Below, piece after piece: positions 60,557 through 64,000 of a DNA stretch of 64,000 nucleotides. The DNA is from Lachnospiraceae bacterium. GTDB taxonomy: Bacteria; Bacillota; Clostridia; Lachnospirales; Lachnospiraceae. Within the stretch, counting starts at the first letter, position 1; each line of letters opens with the position of its first letter. A program made the translations under genes and the position numbers. Location: positions 62,001 to 126,000 of the forward strand of contig SVEF01000001.1 of the NCBI GenBank assembly GCA_015057585.1, written 5' to 3'. The notes beneath the pieces were generated by a model that worked only from the letters and a program-made list of their open reading frames with translations, was not told the origin of the DNA and did no database searches.

Positions 60557-63500
60557 ATGAAAAAGAGAAATTGGACAAAAGCAATATGTTTTCTTTTAAC
60601 AACCTGCTTATTAACAGGAAACAGTTATCTTGGAGGAGGAGAGGCTAAAATTTCTATCTCGGACTGGACCACAGTTGAGAACGGAAGCACTGTAGCAGAA
60701 GCGGCAGAAGGTGACCGTTATGTTATTCTGCAGCCGGGCAGTGATGCTACGGACAATGATTTTATTTCAAACGGTTCCGTAGTTAAGATGGAAAAGTCTA
60801 CGATGGAGATTTCCGTCAGTAAGCGTGATGCGAATAACCTTCCGATTCCGTGGGACGATGATGTCAGCGTCAGAGTCAGTTCCGGTAACACTGCAGTAGT
60901 AGAAGCGGAAAATTATGACGGTTCTTATTTCAGCACTTTAAAGAGAAAGGGACCGGGTACTTCCAATATTACCGTGCTTGTGGTACAGGCATATACGGAT
61001 GGTACCGGTGCAGTGAAGGAAAGAGTCCTTGCCAGTGTTAACTTCCAGGTATTGGTGGAACTGAAGGTGGTGGATTCTGATGTGAACCACTGGAAGATTA
61101 CGGATATGGGCGATGGTGGCAACAAGGCACTCGTTTTAAATCAGAAAATTGAAAATGAATATCAGTTAAATTTTAAGTATATTGATGAAGAAAAGATTGA
61201 GAATGCCGAATTGTATTGGGAACTTTCCAAAGACGGTGTAGTTTCCATTGATGAAAACGGTAAATTAAGCGTGCTCGGTGCGGGTTATGTTACCTTAAAG
61301 ATTTACACAGAATTACCGGACGGAAAGACAAAGGCAAATGAAGAATTTGAAATCGTAGTTTCTCCGGTAGGTAGTAACAATACCATGCCTCCGACACAGG
61401 TTCCGGCAGACCCATCTGCATATGATAAGTTTTTACCGGTTGTAAACATGGTTGTAGATGAACCAAACTTTACGATTTACTCCAATGGTTTTCCTGCTTC
61501 TAACCTCACATGGGAAGTGGCTTCCGTTGACTATGCCGGAAAAGAAAAGGTCATTTCTCCGAACGATAAGTCTTTGTTGACTTATGTGGTATCGGAAGGC
61601 AGCGGTAACGTTAATTTCATGAATGTAAAGGCCGGTACCTACGTGGTGAGAGGTTATGTCAACAAGGACCGCTATGGTGATACGAACTGGGCAGTTGTTA
61701 CCTACAATATTGTTGTGAATCTTTCGATAAAGAACACTACCGTATATATGAATGTCGGAGATACCTACAGTATCTTACAGAATTCCAACGTGCCTGAAAA
61801 TCTGTTCCAGTATTTGTTTACCTTTACATATACAGACAAGGATCATGAGTTTATTGCAGGGATTGACCGCAAAACAGGTTTGATTACTGCATTGAATAAA
61901 GGTACTGCTGAAATTTTAATGTCCTATAATAAGACCAGCAATTCCGGTATTTATGATAAGGATGACAGTTCCTCTGACAACTTAAACAAGCAGGTAACCT
62001 ATACTATTAAAGTCATTGACGGTATCGCATTAAATACTACCTCCATGTCGATGTTTACGGGAGCAACCTATCAGCTGACCGCAAGTGTGACGGACCGTAC
62101 GGCTCCGATTACCTGGATTTCTTCCGATCCGTCCTTTGCCACGGTAGACAATACCGGTTTGGTGACGGCTGTGAGAGCGACCGGCGCGACTCGTCCGGTA
62201 CAGATTTTTGCAAGTCAGACCATTGATGGTGTTACCAAGTCTGCAGTATGTAACATTTACATTCAGCCGGCGGTGACCAAGGTAACATTAAATCCGTCGG
62301 TTACCACATTGGAAATCGGGGAATACGAGACCATTAAAGCGACCGTAAGTCCTTCCGGTATCGCAGGAACGACGCTTCGGTGGTTATCTTCCGACACCAG
62401 TGTGTTTGAAATTGTTGATTTTACTGACCTTTCCGCAACCATTCAGGGTAAAGCGGGCGGCGTTGCCGTATTGACTGCAATCAATGCGGAAAACGTAGTA
62501 GTCGGTTACTGTAAGGTAACAGTAAACCAGCAGGCGGAGACAATTAAGTTATCCGAAACCAATGTAACGGCAAAATTATCGGCTAAGACGTATCAGTTAT
62601 ATGCAACATTAACACCGGCAAATACCACCAATACCAAGTTAATCTGGTCCACAACAGACGGCAAGATTGCAACCGTTGACCAGAATGGTAAGGTGACGTT
62701 TAAAGCCTCCGGCAAGGTAACGATTGTCGTGCAGTCCGAGGATAATCCGGCGTTAATTGCTTACTGTAACTTTGAAATTTTAAAGGCAGTAACCAACGTA
62801 AGATTAGATGAGGATTCTCTGGAAATGTATTCCGGTGAGTCGCACAGACTGACTTATCTGGTGACTCCTGCCAATGCAAGTAACCTGGCGGTAACCTGGG
62901 TATCCTTTAATCCATCGGTCGTAGCAGTGGACAGCACCGGTATGCTGACTGCAAAGTCTCCGGGTACCACGCAGATTATGATTATGACGCAGGACGGTTC
63001 GTACTACGATATTTGTACGGTTGTTGTAAAACAGAAAGCAGTCAGCGTTAAGATGAATTATACTGAGATTACGATGAATGCGGGTGAGTACTTTGATATG
63101 GAAGTTACGGTAGCACCGGCAACCAGTACAGAAAAGTCCCTCACATGGCAGAGTTTAAATTCCAAGGTGGTTACAGTTTCTTCGACCGGACGTATTACGG
63201 CAAGAGCGGAAGGTACTGCGGTTGTGCTTGTTAAGACAGAAAGCGGAGTGACCTCGTATTGTACGGTAACCGTTCTTCAGCCGGTGATTTCCATGGAACT
63301 GGATCCTTCGGATATCACCATTGATGTCGGAGATACCTTTACGATTGAACCGGTATTCAAACCGGATAATGCAACCAACCGCGAAGTAACCTGGGAAAGC
63401 AGTGATGAATCGATTGCAGAGGTAAATGCCATTGGCGAAGTTACCGGTATTTCCGGCGGTACTGCAGTAATTATATGCGAAACCGTAGATGGCGGATATC

Positions 63501-64000
63501 GTTCCTACTGTTTGGTAAGGGTAGAAGAGCCGGTAGTGGAAATTACAATTAATCCGGACAATTATCGCCTGGGTCTCGGAAAGTCTTATCAGCTTGAGGC
63601 GACTATTTCCAATCATGGTACGGCAACGGATATTGGTATTATCTGGAGTTCTTCGGATGAGTCTGTTTGTACGGTAGATGACAACGGAAAGATTTATGGT
63701 GTAAATTACGGATATGCTACCATTATGGCAGAAGCTGCCGATGGTTATGGTGCATATGCGACTTGTGAGGTCAGAGTGGTACGTGAAGTGACATCACTTA
63801 AGTTGAATGTCAGTGCGATTACAATCGTACAGGGAGAAACGTTTTCGTTAAAGTCAACAATTAAACCATCTAACGCAACGTATACCACAGCCATCTTTAC
63901 CTCTTCGGATGATTCGATCGCAATGGTAGATGAAGATGGTTTGATTACCGGGTTGGAGCCGGGTAAGGTTTTAATTCGTGCAGATGCAAGAGATAACAGC
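60557..64000 (+). CDS. Large BIG2 (Ig-like) repeat surface protein, 5' part
   Basis: An open frame of 1148 codons running off the window, with CAGGAG before ATG. The signal peptide (KKRNWTKAICFLLTTCLLTGNS) is followed by a unique region to about residue 270. From about 480 onward come repeated Ig-like BIG2 domains of about 85 residues, at least seven, with motifs such as VTLNPSVTTLEIGEYETI, WSSSDESVCTVDDNGKI and GTAVVLVKTESG. Such domains form rods on bacterial surfaces and often present adhesins. The C-terminal anchor is not in the window. It is preceded by an extended -10 promoter. Start and reading frame are secure. Confidence 0.93.
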   Translation, partial: MKKRNWTKAICFLLTTCLLTGNSYLGGGEAKISISDWTTVENGSTVAEAAEGDRYVILQPGSDATDNDFISNGSVVKMEKSTMEISVSKRDANNLPIPWDDDVSVRVSSGNTAVVEAENYDGSYFSTLKRKGPGTSNITVLVVQAYTDGTGAVKERVLASVNFQVLVELKVVDSDVNHWKITDMGDGGNKALVLNQKIENEYQLNFKYIDEEKIENAELYWELSKDGVVSIDENGKLSVLGAGYVTLKIYTELPDGKTKANEEFEIVVSPVGSNNTMPPTQVPADPSAYDKFLPVVNMVVDEPNFTIYSNGFPASNLTWEVASVDYAGKEKVISPNDKSLLTYVVSEGSGNVNFMNVKAGTYVVRGYVNKDRYGDTNWAVVTYNIVVNLSIKNTTVYMNVGDTYSILQNSNVPENLFQYLFTFTYTDKDHEFIAGIDRKTGLITALNKGTAEILMSYNKTSNSGIYDKDDSSSDNLNKQVTYTIKVIDGIALNTTSMSMFTGATYQLTASVTDRTAPITWISSDPSFATVDNTGLVTAVRATGATRPVQIFASQTIDGVTKSAVCNIYIQPAVTKVTLNPSVTTLEIGEYETIKATVSPSGIAGTTLRWLSSDTSVFEIVDFTDLSATIQGKAGGVAVLTAINAENVVVGYCKVTVNQQAETIKLSETNVTAKLSAKTYQLYATLTPANTTNTKLIWSTTDGKIATVDQNGKVTFKASGKVTIVVQSEDNPALIAYCNFEILKAVTNVRLDEDSLEMYSGESHRLTYLVTPANASNLAVTWVSFNPSVVAVDSTGMLTAKSPGTTQIMIMTQDGSYYDICTVVVKQKAVSVKMNYTEITMNAGEYFDMEVTVAPATSTEKSLTWQSLNSKVVTVSSTGRITARAEGTAVVLVKTESGVTSYCTVTVLQPVISMELDPSDITIDVGDTFTIEPVFKPDNATNREVTWESSDESIAEVNAIGEVTGISGGTAVIICETVDGGYRSYCLVRVEEPVVEITINPDNYRLGLGKSYQLEATISNHGTATDIGIIWSSSDESVCTVDDNGKIYGVNYGYATIMAEAADGYGAYATCEVRVVREVTSLKLNVSAITIVQGETFSLKSTIKPSNATYTTAIFTSSDDSIAMVDEDGLITGLEPGKVLIRADARDNS

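Overview
The window looks like a chromosome segment of a spore-forming clostridium, most likely a Lachnospiraceae member. It is moderately AT-rich, has strong Shine-Dalgarno sites (AGGAGG), and carries the complete block spoIIIAA-AH, asp23, nusB, xseA, xseB, ispA, dxs, tlyA, nadK, argR. It also has Pro/Thr linkers, BspA-type leucine-rich repeats, InlB B-repeats and BIG2 domains, which are typical of gut Clostridia surface proteins. No rRNA, tRNA, CRISPR array or intact transposon was seen. The genus cannot be fixed from this sequence.

Layout. 1-8.3 kb: the tail of a DUF234-type ATPase, a DUF815 AAA+ ATPase, a membrane SH3b protein, argH (minus), eno, and a Ca2+-type P-ATPase with a small downstream gene (minus). 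8.4-25.5 kb: one long plus-strand operon for a very divergent Tad/Flp-like assembly system. It has a SAF protein, ParA-fold proteins without a canonical P-loop, one full CpaF-like ATPase plus a stand-alone CpaF N-domain, a fused TadB/TadC-like membrane protein, and six small proteins with one N-terminal membrane segment. It ends with a 589-aa SH3b/leucine-rich-repeat protein and a giant 1834-aa surface protein. 25.6-26.2 kb: a broken Rpn-family gene. 26.3-29.5 kb: two CobW-type GTPases (one with about 37 His in a metal-binding stretch, one fused to a DUF1980-like domain) and an ArsR-type regulator. 29.5-31.1 kb: a cell-wall amidase and aroE (minus).

31.3-44.8 kb: the most interesting unit. 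A strong promoter at 31277 and a strong terminator at 44800 bracket five genes. They encode a secreted, membrane-anchored vWA protein with three internal repeats, a 1154-aa tubulin/FtsZ-superfamily protein with an intact GGTGSG loop, a two-TM protein, a 1466-aa five-TM protein with a central domain recalling a degenerate SF2 helicase plus a zinc ribbon and an HExxH zincin domain, and a small helical protein. I read this as an uncharacterised membrane-associated cytoskeletal system, related in gene content to the FtsZ-like/vWA systems predicted by comparative genomics.

44.8-58.2 kb: the sporulation spoIIIA operon with a candidate sigma-E promoter, then housekeeping genes for transcription antitermination, DNA repair, isoprenoid synthesis, rRNA methylation, NADP synthesis and arginine control, and a YebC-family gene. 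58.2-59.6 kb: a 1.26-kb insert between two copies of the yebC 3' end, carrying an HTH protein and a lipoprotein, followed by a very long perfect palindrome. 59.6-60.4 kb: a RelB/DinJ-PemK/MazF-type toxin-antitoxin pair. 60.6-64 kb: the start of a large BIG2 (Ig-like) repeat protein that runs off the end.
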